13,217 nucleotides of DNA from Chitinophagaceae bacterium UBA5175 (GCA_002413325.1 DHWT01000313.1:1-13217); one strand, 5' to 3'. Positions 1 to 7,446 are shown, counted from the first letter of the stretch. Notes: generated from the sequence alone by a model not told the origin. Translations and numbers: made by a program.

Positions 1-368
1 TATTTATACAGCATTTTCAGGTAGGAATGCGTGGGGGTTGCGTCCAGGAAATAATACAATTCTTTGACGTCTTCCCCGTGATTTCCTTCATTCCCGCTTA
101 ATCCAAACATTCTCTCTTTAAGTATGGGATCCCGGGTATTCCATAAACTAACGGAGAGGCATAATTGCAAATGTTGGTCGCTCAGTCCGCCCAGTCCGTC
201 TTCACCCCACCGCCAGGCTTTGCTGCGGGCGATTTCATGTGTGGTAAACTCCCAGGCAGATCCGTCTTCGCTGTAATCTTCCCGAACGGTTCCCCATTGC
301 CTTTCGCTGAGATAGGGCCCCCAGTTTTTCCAGGCAGCATCTTGCAGTCTTTTGTTTTCATCGTTCAT
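1..368 (-). CDS. GH63-like glycosidase (MGH1-like), N-terminal fragment
   Basis: Partial gene: the start codon is at 368 and 122 codons are read before the window ends, with no stop. The fragment matches from memory the start of bacterial GH63/MGH1-type alpha-glucosidase-like proteins: W-GPYLSERQWGTVREDYS near residues 16-32, a tryptophan-rich RSKAWRWGEDGLGG segment near 48-61, GNHGEDVKE near 92-100 and DATPTHSYLKMLYK at the fragment's end. These proteins are thought to hydrolyse alpha-glucosidic bonds with an (alpha/alpha)6 barrel. The catalytic residues lie outside the window, so activity cannot be judged. No signal peptide is visible, so a cytoplasmic location is likely. The start follows the acyl-CoA synthetase stop by 27 nt with no Shine-Dalgarno sequence, which suggests cotranscription. 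The family call is fairly safe; the substrate is unknown. Confidence 0.8.
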   Translation of the reverse strand, partial: MNDENKRLQDAAWKNWGPYLSERQWGTVREDYSEDGSAWEFTTHEIARSKAWRWGEDGLGGLSDQHLQLCLSVSLWNTRDPILKERMFGLSGNEGNHGEDVKELYYFLDATPTHSYLKMLYK

Positions 369-395
369 GACAGATCATTAAAAAGCAGGGGAGGG

Positions 396-2183
396 TCAGG
401 TATAGATCCTGTCTATATAGGACCTGTATTTTTCGAGAATAAATTTTCTTTTTATACTCATCTTCGGGGTCAGTTCACCGGTTTCAATGCTCCATTCTGT
501 AGGAAGCAGCTCGAATTTTTTAATCTGCTCCACATGGTTGAACTGCTGGTTGAATCCGTTCACCAGTTCGTTGTAGAATTTTATAACCTGTGGGTTTCCG
601 ATCATGGCCTGGTTCGAACCGGTATCATACCCATGTTGCCTGCACCATTCGGTGAGTTGGGCGTAGGCAGGCACAATCAGGGCGCTGACGAATTTCATTT
701 CAGATCCCGCTACGATCACCTGTTCGATAAAACGGGATTCCTTGAGTTTGTTCTCGATGGCTGCCGGCGCCACATATTTTCCCCCGCTGGTTTTGAATAA
801 TTCCTTTTTCCTGTCTGTAATGCGTAAAAATTTCCCGTCTTCCAGCACCCCGATGTCGCCGGTATGCAGCCAGCCGTCAATAACGGTTTCGGCTGTCATT
901 TCGGGTTGTTTGTAATATCCCTTCATCACGCTGGGTCCTTTAACACAAATTTCCCCGTCGGCTTCCAGGCGTAATTCTATGCCATTGATCACGGGTCCTA
1001 CGGTTCCAAACCGGCATTGGCCCGGGCCGCGTCGGTTTACGGATATCACCGGGGAATTTTCCGTTGGACCATACCCTTCATAAACCGGGATACCGGCGCT
1101 GGTGAAAATGCGCAAAAGCCTTTCCTGGCAGGCAGCACCCCCGGTAATAATATATTTGATATTATTACCAAGGGCTTTGCGCCATTTATTGAAAATGAGT
1201 TTATTCGCCAGGGCAAGTTGTGTGGAATACCACCATCCCTGATTGTGATTATTATCGTATTTTTTTCCCAGTTCAACTGCCCAGAAAAATAACCTTCGCT
1301 TAATGCCTTTCAGTTCCCCACCCCTGGACATGATTTTTTCATACACTTTTTCCAGAAGCCGGGGAACGGTGCAAAACAGATCCGGCTTTACTTCCAGTAG
1401 ATTGGCGCCAATCGATTCAAGGTTTTCAGCATAATAAATACTGTTTCCGCTGAACAGGTATATGTAACTCACCATTTTTTCAAAGATATGGTTCAGCGGT
1501 AAAAAGCTGAGCGCTTTAAAATCGGGCCTGTCTTCGAAGGGAAAACTTTCCTTTGAAAGCATCACATTACTCAAAATATTGCGGTGGGTCAGCATCACGC
1601 CCTTGGGTGTGCCTGTTGTGCCGGAGGTATATATAATAGTAGCCAGGTGTTCCGGCCGGATGGTATCACTGAAGGATTCCAGTTCCCGTTTTTTTTCATC
1701 CGGGACTTCCCGGAGCAATGATGACCAGTGTTCCACGCCCTGAATACGGTCAAATGAAAATATGTTTTGAATTGAAGGAATATGGGGGCGCACTTCCTGG
1801 ACCTTTTCATATAACTCAACACTGCTGACAAAAACATATTTTACTGCGGCATCCCGGAAGATAAATTCTATTTCGTTGTTGCTGGTGGTAGGATAAACGG
1901 GAACGAGCACGGCACCCAGTTTTTGAACCGCTAAATCGGTTATCAGCCATTGGGGTCTGTTATTTGAAATGATGGCGATTTTATCCTGGTGTTCAACCGT
2001 CAGATCATTCCCGGAAACACCGAGTGCAGACAGCCCGCTGGCCAAAGCGTTTACGGTTTCAGCAATTTCCTTAGTGCTGTATTGTCTCCAATTACCCTTT
2101 TCTTTCGCAGCCATCATATCCGGCTTGGGAAATTTTTCCAGCTGGTAAGCAATACAATCAAATAACCGTTCGGGCTTGTACAT
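396..2183 (-). CDS. Long-chain fatty acid--CoA ligase-like AMP-forming synthetase
   Basis: A 595-residue member of the ANL (AMP-binding) superfamily, of the FAA1/ACSL-like long-chain type, which activates fatty acids with ATP to acyl-AMP and then acyl-CoA. Visible motifs: the P-loop YTSGTTGTPKG at residues 185-195, YGPTE at 371-375 (A5 motif), WLHTGD at 438-443 with the ribose-binding Asp, and ITDRKKELFKTSGGKYVAP at 455-473 leading to the mobile C-terminal domain. Length is normal for bacterial FAA1-like enzymes. There is no signal peptide or clear membrane segment, so it is cytoplasmic or peripheral. The start codon lies 5 nt after the TPR gene stop, suggesting translational coupling. Oddity: the C-terminal motif reads LTPKMSIKRK (571-580), where the usual catalytic lysine of LTPT-x-K-x-K-R appears to be Ser576. 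Chain-length preference cannot be read from sequence. Confidence 0.92.
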   Translation of the reverse strand: MYKPERLFDCIAYQLEKFPKPDMMAAKEKGNWRQYSTKEIAETVNALASGLSALGVSGNDLTVEHQDKIAIISNNRPQWLITDLAVQKLGAVLVPVYPTTSNNEIEFIFRDAAVKYVFVSSVELYEKVQEVRPHIPSIQNIFSFDRIQGVEHWSSLLREVPDEKKRELESFSDTIRPEHLATIIYTSGTTGTPKGVMLTHRNILSNVMLSKESFPFEDRPDFKALSFLPLNHIFEKMVSYIYLFSGNSIYYAENLESIGANLLEVKPDLFCTVPRLLEKVYEKIMSRGGELKGIKRRLFFWAVELGKKYDNNHNQGWWYSTQLALANKLIFNKWRKALGNNIKYIITGGAACQERLLRIFTSAGIPVYEGYGPTENSPVISVNRRGPGQCRFGTVGPVINGIELRLEADGEICVKGPSVMKGYYKQPEMTAETVIDGWLHTGDIGVLEDGKFLRITDRKKELFKTSGGKYVAPAAIENKLKESRFIEQVIVAGSEMKFVSALIVPAYAQLTEWCRQHGYDTGSNQAMIGNPQVIKFYNELVNGFNQQFNHVEQIKKFELLPTEWSIETGELTPKMSIKRKFILEKYRSYIDRIYT

Positions 2184-2188
2184 GGTGA

Positions 2189-3202
2189 TTATTTGGAGTT
2201 CAGATTGCGATAATTCTGTCCGGCAGGCACTTTAAATATCCTGCCTTTCTGAAAATTTATAAAACGGTTATAATCATCCGCATGCTGTGTTGTCCAGTTT
2301 TGAAAAGAAGCCAGGCCCAGTGCAGCGCCGAATGCCCATTGATTGTAAGCATCAAACATCCCGTCTTTCAGAAGCTGCCGCTGATATTCGAAAAGTCTGA
2401 ACGGAAATTTATCTCCATACTTCTCAAACCATTCCAATATAAATTTACTTCTTAAAATATTCAGAGATTCGGGTGTTATTCCCAGGTTAATGGTAGGTGC
2501 CAGGTCGTTCATAACAGTCAGATAGGCTGCGGCAAAACTGTTTTTATTCGAGAGGGATTTGGTTGATTTCAAATCGGTAAATAATTTTTTATATGCGTCT
2601 ACCAGCAATGATTTTATTTCCGGGGTGCGCCGGCTGTAACTTTCCAGGTTGATAAATAGTTCGCCATAAATCAGGCTCCAGACCTTATCATAGGTGTAAA
2701 AATAATATTTGCTGGCATTGTAATAATTCGAAGAATAGCCGGGATCTACTTCAATTCCCTTCTCCCAGAAACGGATGGCTTCCGGATCCTGTTTCACCCA
2801 TAGCAACTCGCCGTATTCATTATATAATTCACCGCTGCCGGGGAATTTCTTTATCCCCCTTTTGTACATTTTATCGGCCGCTTTTTTTTCATCAATGGCT
2901 TGGTAGGCCATACCCAGTATCTGGTAACATTGTTCATCGGCGTCTTTGCGCTCGATTAATATTTTTCCTGATTCTATGGAGCTGCTGTAATTTCTCTGGA
3001 GATAATAAGTAAACGCAAGGTCCTTTTGTATTTCCAGGTCATCCGGTACCAGTTTTAAAGCATTGCTCAAAACAATGATGGCGTTGGGATAATCCCCGTT
3101 CCGCATGTATTGTTTGGCTGCCCGGTGCAGGGAATCAGCCTGTTGGGCAAAACAGGTATAGCCCGTCAGTAAGAACCCAATGGCAATCAGAAGTTTTTTC
3201 AT
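2189..3202 (-). CDS. Secreted tetratricopeptide repeat protein
   Basis: A 337-residue protein starting MKKLLIAIGF, with a typical signal peptide ending near CFAQ (residue 20), so it is probably periplasmic. Residues 23-156 form about four TPR-like helical pairs (for example GDYPNAIIVLSNALKLVPDD at 36-55, and GYxxxxxA-type spacing around 91-156), a scaffold for protein-protein contacts. Residues 160-337 are rich in aromatic residues and match no domain I recognise. An in-frame ATG 12 codons upstream (3238) exists, but the chosen start puts the signal peptide at the N-terminus. An AAGGAGGG sequence (minus strand of 3216-3223) lies 13 nt before it, rather far for a Shine-Dalgarno site. It sits 68 nt after the DUF1015 stop and 5 nt before the acyl-CoA synthetase. 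The partner and role are unknown. Confidence 0.85.
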   Translation of the reverse strand: MKKLLIAIGFLLTGYTCFAQQADSLHRAAKQYMRNGDYPNAIIVLSNALKLVPDDLEIQKDLAFTYYLQRNYSSSIESGKILIERKDADEQCYQILGMAYQAIDEKKAADKMYKRGIKKFPGSGELYNEYGELLWVKQDPEAIRFWEKGIEVDPGYSSNYYNASKYYFYTYDKVWSLIYGELFINLESYSRRTPEIKSLLVDAYKKLFTDLKSTKSLSNKNSFAAAYLTVMNDLAPTINLGITPESLNILRSKFILEWFEKYGDKFPFRLFEYQRQLLKDGMFDAYNQWAFGAALGLASFQNWTTQHADDYNRFINFQKGRIFKVPAGQNYRNLNSK

Positions 3203-3270
3203 GTATTGAATATAGCCCTCCTTAAGGAAACGGCCCATGGCCGGAATAATTGTTCTGGTAAAAGTACCGC

Positions 3271-4500
3271 TTATCTGATCAGGTGCGTTAAAAGTCCGTC
3301 GCGCAGTTTCGGCTCAAACCAGGTGGATTTCGGGGGCATGATCTGCCCGCTGTCGGCGATATCAAAAAGCTGGTCCATACTAACCGGATACAGGCTGAAA
3401 GCCACTTTCATCAGGCCGTTGTCCACTCTTTTTTCGAGTTCGGATAAACCCCGGATACCTCCTACAAAATCCACCCGGTTGTCTGTTCGGGGATCCCGGA
3501 TGTCAAGCAGGGGTGCCAGTATATTTTCCTGCAGGATACTTACGTCCAGGATGCCGATCGGGTCATCCGGGAAACTGTTTTCTTTCGCTTCCAGCCGGTA
3601 CCAGCTGCCTTCCAGGTACATGCCAAAGTTATGCAGGCGGTCAGGAGACCAGGCGGCATTTATTTTTTCGACCCTGAAATTTTTGTTAAGTTTTTCGAGA
3701 AAAGAATTTGTATCCATTCCGTTCAGGTCCCTGACCACCCGGTTATAATCCATAATGCGCAGTTCATCTGCGGGGAACAGGGTAGTTAAGAAATATCCGG
3801 CATCCGGACCGGCATCCGGGCCGAGCGCTTTTTTTACTTTTGCGGCCGAAGCGGCGCGGTGATGTCCGTCTGCGATATAAGTACAGGGGATCTGATTTTC
3901 AAAAATGGTAGTGATCGCCGTGATGGTTTGCGTTTCATTGACCACCCAGACCCGGTGGCCGATACCATCTTCGGCAATAAAATCATAAACCGGTTCGTGC
4001 AAATTTTTCCAACTGCTGATCAGCCGGCTCAGGTCAATATTTGATTTGTGGGCAAGGAATACATTACCTGTTTGCGCTCCGGTAATGCGGATATGGTTAA
4101 TCCGGTCCAGTTCTTTTTCGGGACGCGTCAGCTCATGCTTTTTGATGATTTGGTTCTCATAATCGGAAACGGCGCTGACACATACCAGGCCGGTTTGTTT
4201 TCTGCCGGCCATTGTCAGCTCATATATATAATACGCGGGCTCGTCGTCCCGGATCAGTATTTTATGATCCCGGAAGATGAAGAGATTGTCTGCTGCCTTA
4301 TGATACACTTTCTCGCTGTGGATGTCGGTTCCTTCCGGGAGGTCAATCTCGGCCTTCGTGATATGTAAAAATGAATAAGGGTTTTTATCTGCCAGGACCC
4401 TGGCCTCATCACTATTCAAAACATCATAAGGGAGGGAAGCAACGCGGGAAGCCAGATCCTTCGCTGGTCTGAGCGCCCGGAATGCGGAAATGATTGCCAT
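3271..4500 (-). CDS. DUF1015 family protein, serC-linked
   Basis: A 409-residue cytoplasmic protein of the DUF1015 family. Conserved landmarks: LPYDV near residue 23-27, KHELTRPEKE at 121-130, IADGHHRAASA at 209-219, DVSILQENILAPLL at 319-332, and MPPKSTWFEPKLRDGL at 388-403. No membrane segment or signal peptide is seen. Biochemical function is not established to my knowledge, but the family is often encoded beside serine biosynthesis genes in Bacteroidota. Here it follows serC by only 9 nt, with no serA between them. The DGHHR motif resembles the motif of ParB/Srx-fold free serine kinases (SerK, SbnI), so a role in serine or phosphoserine metabolism is a reasonable inference and no more. 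A 12-bp tandem duplication gives GPDAGPDAG at residues 227-235, just after the conserved motif. Confidence 0.92.
   Translation of the reverse strand: MAIISAFRALRPAKDLASRVASLPYDVLNSDEARVLADKNPYSFLHITKAEIDLPEGTDIHSEKVYHKAADNLFIFRDHKILIRDDEPAYYIYELTMAGRKQTGLVCVSAVSDYENQIIKKHELTRPEKELDRINHIRITGAQTGNVFLAHKSNIDLSRLISSWKNLHEPVYDFIAEDGIGHRVWVVNETQTITAITTIFENQIPCTYIADGHHRAASAAKVKKALGPDAGPDAGYFLTTLFPADELRIMDYNRVVRDLNGMDTNSFLEKLNKNFRVEKINAAWSPDRLHNFGMYLEGSWYRLEAKENSFPDDPIGILDVSILQENILAPLLDIRDPRTDNRVDFVGGIRGLSELEKRVDNGLMKVAFSLYPVSMDQLFDIADSGQIMPPKSTWFEPKLRDGLLTHLIR
3797..3820. repeat. 12-bp tandem duplication in the DUF1015 gene
   Basis: Two adjacent units, CCGGCATCCGGA (3797-3808) and CCGGCATCCGGG (3809-3820), differ only in the last base. 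On the coding strand they give two copies of the tetrapeptide GPDA in a loop after the DGHHR motif. The duplication is in frame and so does not break the gene. It is probably a neutral length polymorphism. Confidence 0.8.
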
Positions 4501-4509
4501 GTATCTGAG

Positions 4510-5562
4510 TTAAAGTTGATTGATGAGATGGGTCAGTGCCTGCACGCTTTCGAAGGGAAGGGCATTGTAGAGCGAAACGCGGTATCCGCCCACACTGCGA
4601 TGGCCTTTAACGCCCACCATATTTTGTTCTTTACAGGCTTCCAGGAATTTCTTTTCAAGTAAAGGATCGGGAATGAGGAACACCACGTTCATACGGCTCC
4701 GGTCTTCCACGGCCACGGTGGGTTGGAAACCTTCTTTCGCATCCAGGGTTTTATACAGAAGGTCCGCTTTTGCCCTGTTGATTTTTTCAATGGCTGCCAC
4801 ACCGCCCATTTTCTTTAGCCAGCGCAGGGTAAGCAGGCAGACATATATAGCAAAAACCGGCGGGGTATTCAGCATGGAACCTGCTTCAATATGGTTGCGG
4901 TAATCTATCATGCCCGGCAGTTTGCGGTTCACTTTCCCAAGAATGTCTTTCCTTATAACGACCATATTCACACCCGCAGCGCCAATATTTTTCTGGGCAC
5001 CGGCATAGATCAGGGCAAAACGGTTGAAGTCCGTTTCATAACTCAGGATATCACTGCTCATATCGGCAATCAGCGGAACCTGGGTTTCCGGAATGGAAAA
5101 CATTTCTGTTCCTTCAATGGTATTATTGGTGGTATAATGAAAGTAAGCGGCGTCCGGAGGGATCTTAAATCCCCTGGGGATATAGGTATAATTTTTATCT
5201 TTTGAAGAAGCGACGACTTCCACATTCCCAAACAAGCGGGCTTCTTTAATGGCTTTGGATCCCCAGACACCACAATCGAGATAGGCAGCCGTCTGGTTTT
5301 CATTCAGTAGATTCATAGGTACCTGGAAGAACTGCGTGGTAGCGCCTCCGTGAAGAAATAATACTTCATGATCGGCATCCAGTTTCATCAGTTCTTTTGC
5401 GGTCAGAACGGTTTCATCCAGAACCGATTGGAACAGAGGCGTCCGGTGACCTATTTCCAGAATGGAAAGTCCGGTATCGCGGAAATTCAAAACCGCTTTG
5501 GCGGCTTCCTCAAAAACCTCTTTCGGTAAGATACTGGGTCCAGCATTGAAATTGTGTATCAT
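4510..5562 (-). CDS. serC: Phosphoserine aminotransferase
   Basis: A 350-residue PLP-dependent class V aminotransferase that converts 3-phosphohydroxypyruvate and glutamate to O-phosphoserine and 2-oxoglutarate, the second step of serine synthesis; family members also act in the pyridoxine branch. Diagnostic features: the N-terminus MIHNFNAGPSILPKEV, HGGATTQF at 71-78 for cofactor phosphate binding, IADMSSDILS at 165-174, the PLP lysine K191 in YAGAQKNIGAAG, SMLNTPP at 229-235, and the C-terminal GHRSVGGYRVSLYNALP near 320-336 that binds the substrate phosphate. An in-frame ATG 20 codons upstream (5622) was rejected because the family begins with this N-F-N-A-G-P sequence and because the extension would run through the promoter candidate. 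It is the first gene of a probable operon with the DUF1015 gene 9 nt downstream. Confidence 0.97.
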   Translation of the reverse strand: MIHNFNAGPSILPKEVFEEAAKAVLNFRDTGLSILEIGHRTPLFQSVLDETVLTAKELMKLDADHEVLFLHGGATTQFFQVPMNLLNENQTAAYLDCGVWGSKAIKEARLFGNVEVVASSKDKNYTYIPRGFKIPPDAAYFHYTTNNTIEGTEMFSIPETQVPLIADMSSDILSYETDFNRFALIYAGAQKNIGAAGVNMVVIRKDILGKVNRKLPGMIDYRNHIEAGSMLNTPPVFAIYVCLLTLRWLKKMGGVAAIEKINRAKADLLYKTLDAKEGFQPTVAVEDRSRMNVVFLIPDPLLEKKFLEACKEQNMVGVKGHRSVGGYRVSLYNALPFESVQALTHLINQL

Positions 5563-5586
5563 CTGTCGGTATTTGTATGGGAGCCG

Positions 5587-5616
5587 CAAATTTACGATTA
5601 TAAGCTTAAAGCCAAC
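5587..5616 (-). promoter_or_regulatory. Predicted Bacteroidota-type promoter for serC
   Basis: On the minus strand the -7 element TAAATTTG (5594-5587) matches the TANNTTTG consensus fully. A GTTG (5616-5613), one mismatch from the TTTG -33 element, lies 18 nt upstream. Transcription would begin near 5580, leaving a leader of about 18 nt before the serC ATG. It implies that serC and the genes after it can be transcribed independently of the upstream phospholipase gene. Confidence 0.5.
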
Positions 5617-5625
5617 TGCCAACTG

Positions 5626-6591
5626 TCAATCGCAATCCCGCCCCAGGGGTATACCTTTTTTCCATTCCAGGTTCAGGCGTTCGTATTCCTTTTGTTCGGA
5701 AATCGTCAGGCTGTCGTGCTGCAGGTGGTCGAGCGGGGGCTGACCGGCATTTACCCAGGCCGTATACCAGCATGAAGCAACTGCAAAAATGGAGGCCCTC
5801 ATTCGCCGTTCAACCATATGGTTTAACCGGGTTTCATAGCGGGTTGCGAAAGCTGTGGAATATTGTTTTACGGTCTTCCCCTTTCGCTCCTCGAATGCGT
5901 ATTTCTGGTCGGGCCTGAAATGTTCGCTGATTTCCTTTTCACAGCTGAGTACAGTATCGGCGGCGGCGGCACTTTCCAATATCCGGGCCCAGATAAAATC
6001 GGAAAGATCCGGTATATACAATGCCTTGCCGATGAAAAAATCCCAATCTGACTCTGCAAATAATTCGGGAACCCGGGATTCCCAGAAAGCATGAATTCCC
6101 TGCTGGTGGGTCAACTGCCCGTTATGATTGGAGCAGATGTGGAGGGGCACATGCGCATCGGCAATATAATGCCCCAATTCAGCGGCGTCTTTGAGGATGG
6201 CCTCTTTGTCTTTTTCGCGAAAAGCTTTGGTGAGGCGGCCCATCATGATCTGGATCCACCAGGGTACAATACCATAGGCCTGCAGGGTATCTGCGGAAAA
6301 TTTCCGGAGGGCCGTTTTATAATCCCGGGGAATGGCTGCAAAGGGGTACATACCATAATGATCGATGTCGAGATAATGACGGGCCCCTTCGGCGGCGAGA
6401 ATATATCGTCGTTTGTCCGGATCCACTGCATGTTCAGAAAGGAAGCCAATATTGGGTTTGAAAAGAATCATCATCTGCGGAGGGAGCAGAAAAACCGCAT
6501 GATAATTGATTTTCTCATGCATGTAAAAACCCCAGCAGAAAACACGGTCGGAAAAAAGGAGGAGACAAAAGAAACAGCAAATTTTTTTCAT
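5626..6591 (-). CDS. Secreted zinc-dependent phospholipase C / S1-P1 nuclease-like protein
   Basis: A 321-residue exported protein of the fold shared by zinc phospholipase C and S1/P1 nucleases, which cleave phosphodiester bonds with a trinuclear zinc centre. The signal peptide MKKICCFFCLLLFSDRVFC is followed by Trp20, the expected N-terminal zinc ligand of the mature protein. Further candidate ligands: His25, His72/Asp77, and the strong motif HYIADAHVPLH (His141, Asp145, His151) followed by GIHAFWESR (His167, Glu171). The spacing H-x3-D-x5-H then H-x3-E equals that of Bacillus cereus phospholipase C as I remember it (H118, D122, H128, H142, E146), whereas S1/P1 nucleases end in Asp. Substrate (phospholipid or nucleic acid) cannot be fixed. 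It ends 63 nt before serC. I saw no good promoter in the 150 nt upstream. Confidence 0.87.
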   Translation of the reverse strand: MKKICCFFCLLLFSDRVFCWGFYMHEKINYHAVFLLPPQMMILFKPNIGFLSEHAVDPDKRRYILAAEGARHYLDIDHYGMYPFAAIPRDYKTALRKFSADTLQAYGIVPWWIQIMMGRLTKAFREKDKEAILKDAAELGHYIADAHVPLHICSNHNGQLTHQQGIHAFWESRVPELFAESDWDFFIGKALYIPDLSDFIWARILESAAAADTVLSCEKEISEHFRPDQKYAFEERKGKTVKQYSTAFATRYETRLNHMVERRMRASIFAVASCWYTAWVNAGQPPLDHLQHDSLTISEQKEYERLNLEWKKGIPLGRDCD

Positions 6592-6626
6592 AATCAGGAT
6601 CGCTGCTAATCAATGAAAGGTGAATC

Positions 6627-6735
6627 TTGACCGATGACCGGCTTTGTGCCAGACACAAGTTACATATGAGCAACCCGGGTCCATATACCACGAACGGTCT
6701 ATTTTTTATGTGAACATTCAAGCGCCATCGGTCAA
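6627..6735. repeat. Widely spaced 10-bp inverted repeat between DUF502 and phospholipase genes
   Basis: TTGACCGATG (6627-6636) and CATCGGTCAA (6726-6735) are perfect reverse complements separated by 89 bp, and together span most of the gap between the DUF502 stop (6742) and the phospholipase start (6591). On the transcribed (minus) strand they could pair and enclose a small imperfect hairpin (CTTGTG-loop-CACAAAG). No terminator-like U-run follows. The function is unknown and it may be chance. Confidence 0.4.
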
Positions 6736-6741
6736 CGAAGA

Positions 6742-7362
6742 TCAGTCCTCAATATTCGTCACACCACCCGATATTGCGAATTTCATGGCTTCGGTGGAAG
6801 TGATATCGGTTATCAGCCGCACCCTTTCTTTCTTCACAAAGTACAGGTGGCCGGCAAAAGCATATGACTGCGGAACATATACGGCAATATATTCCTGAAG
6901 GCCAAATTCCGCGACTTCATCATGGGTGATAAAACCAATACGCCAGATATCCGTTGTTTCGATACAGACCAGCACGGCCCGGTCGAATTTGCGCCGGTTT
7001 CCGGCAAAGGCTTCGAAAAAATCCTTGATGGTGGTATAGATTATTTTAATACCGGGCGTTTTCTCCAGGATATTATCGAAGAGTTCCACGAGTTTGCTGA
7101 CGATAAAGGAGGAAGATACATAACCCACGATCAGCACGATGCCGATAACGAGTATGAATCCAAGTCCCGGAATACGTTTCGGGTAGCCATTTTCATCCAG
7201 GGCAAGCCGGGGAAAGAGGCTGTGAATGAAATCCGGCAGGATGCTGTCCACCCAGTTAAATAAGGAAAGTACAGCCCATAACGTAATCGTAATCGGAGCC
7301 AGGATGATCAGGCCCTGCAAAAAATAGGTAAACAGTTTACGGGCAATGATCTGAAATTTCAT
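6742..7362 (-). CDS. DUF502 family inner membrane protein
   Basis: A 206-residue protein of the DUF502 family, function unknown. Two transmembrane helices are clear, at about residues 11-31 (FTYFLQGLIILAPITITLWA) and 67-87 (LGFILVIGIVLIVGYVSSSF). They are separated by a short loop with a P-G pair typical of the family, and followed by a soluble domain with TPGIKIIYTTIKDFFEAF (102-119) and FVKKERVRLITDITSTEAM (175-193). The start MKFQIIARKL was preferred over an in-frame ATG 16 codons upstream (7410) because the upstream stretch is not membrane-like and would overlap the promoter candidate. It is transcribed divergently from the tetR efflux operon across a 171-bp gap, so the two could share regulation, although nothing links them functionally. 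Confidence 0.9.
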   Translation of the reverse strand: MKFQIIARKLFTYFLQGLIILAPITITLWAVLSLFNWVDSILPDFIHSLFPRLALDENGYPKRIPGLGFILVIGIVLIVGYVSSSFIVSKLVELFDNILEKTPGIKIIYTTIKDFFEAFAGNRRKFDRAVLVCIETTDIWRIGFITHDEVAEFGLQEYIAVYVPQSYAFAGHLYFVKKERVRLITDITSTEAMKFAISGGVTNIED

Positions 7363-7379
7363 AATCAGTGGTTTGTATT

Positions 7380-7387
7380 CAAAAATA
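7380..7387 (-). promoter_or_regulatory. Possible -7 element for the DUF502 gene
   Basis: On the minus strand TATTTTTG fits TANNTTTG and lies 17 nt before the DUF502 ATG, similar to the placement seen at tetR and serC. No good TTTG is found at the -33 distance, so this is weaker than the other two candidates. Confidence 0.3.
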
Positions 7388-7446
7388 ATCAAACATTCTG
7401 CCGAGACCATGACTTAATAAACGGCCGGTTCCACCTTCTTATCCCG

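Noticed and set aside
165..800. Plus-strand open frame of 211 codons
   Set aside because: It lies antisense to the glycosidase start and the 3' end of the acyl-CoA synthetase, both with clear conserved motifs. The predicted protein shows no recognisable domain.
3231..3243. CGGCC-CAT-GGCCG hairpin before the TPR gene considered as a terminator or attenuator
   Set aside because: It has five pairs, a three-base loop and no U-run. The sequence after it in transcription direction is a leader with a purine-rich site.
6643..6660. Hairpin TTTGTG-loop-CACAAG considered as a terminator after the DUF502 gene
   Set aside because: The stem is only about five pairs with a bulge, and no U-rich tract follows on the transcribed strand.
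6515..6721. Minus-strand 68-codon frame across the gap upstream of the phospholipase gene
   Set aside because: It overlaps the 5' end of the phospholipase-like gene out of frame, has no promoter or family resemblance, and looks like a chance frame.
1935..6820. The 13-mer TCGGTTATCAGCC found twice (near 1935 and near 6806)
   Set aside because: Both copies lie within unrelated coding sequences in a 13-kb window, with no flanking similarity, so chance is the simplest reading.
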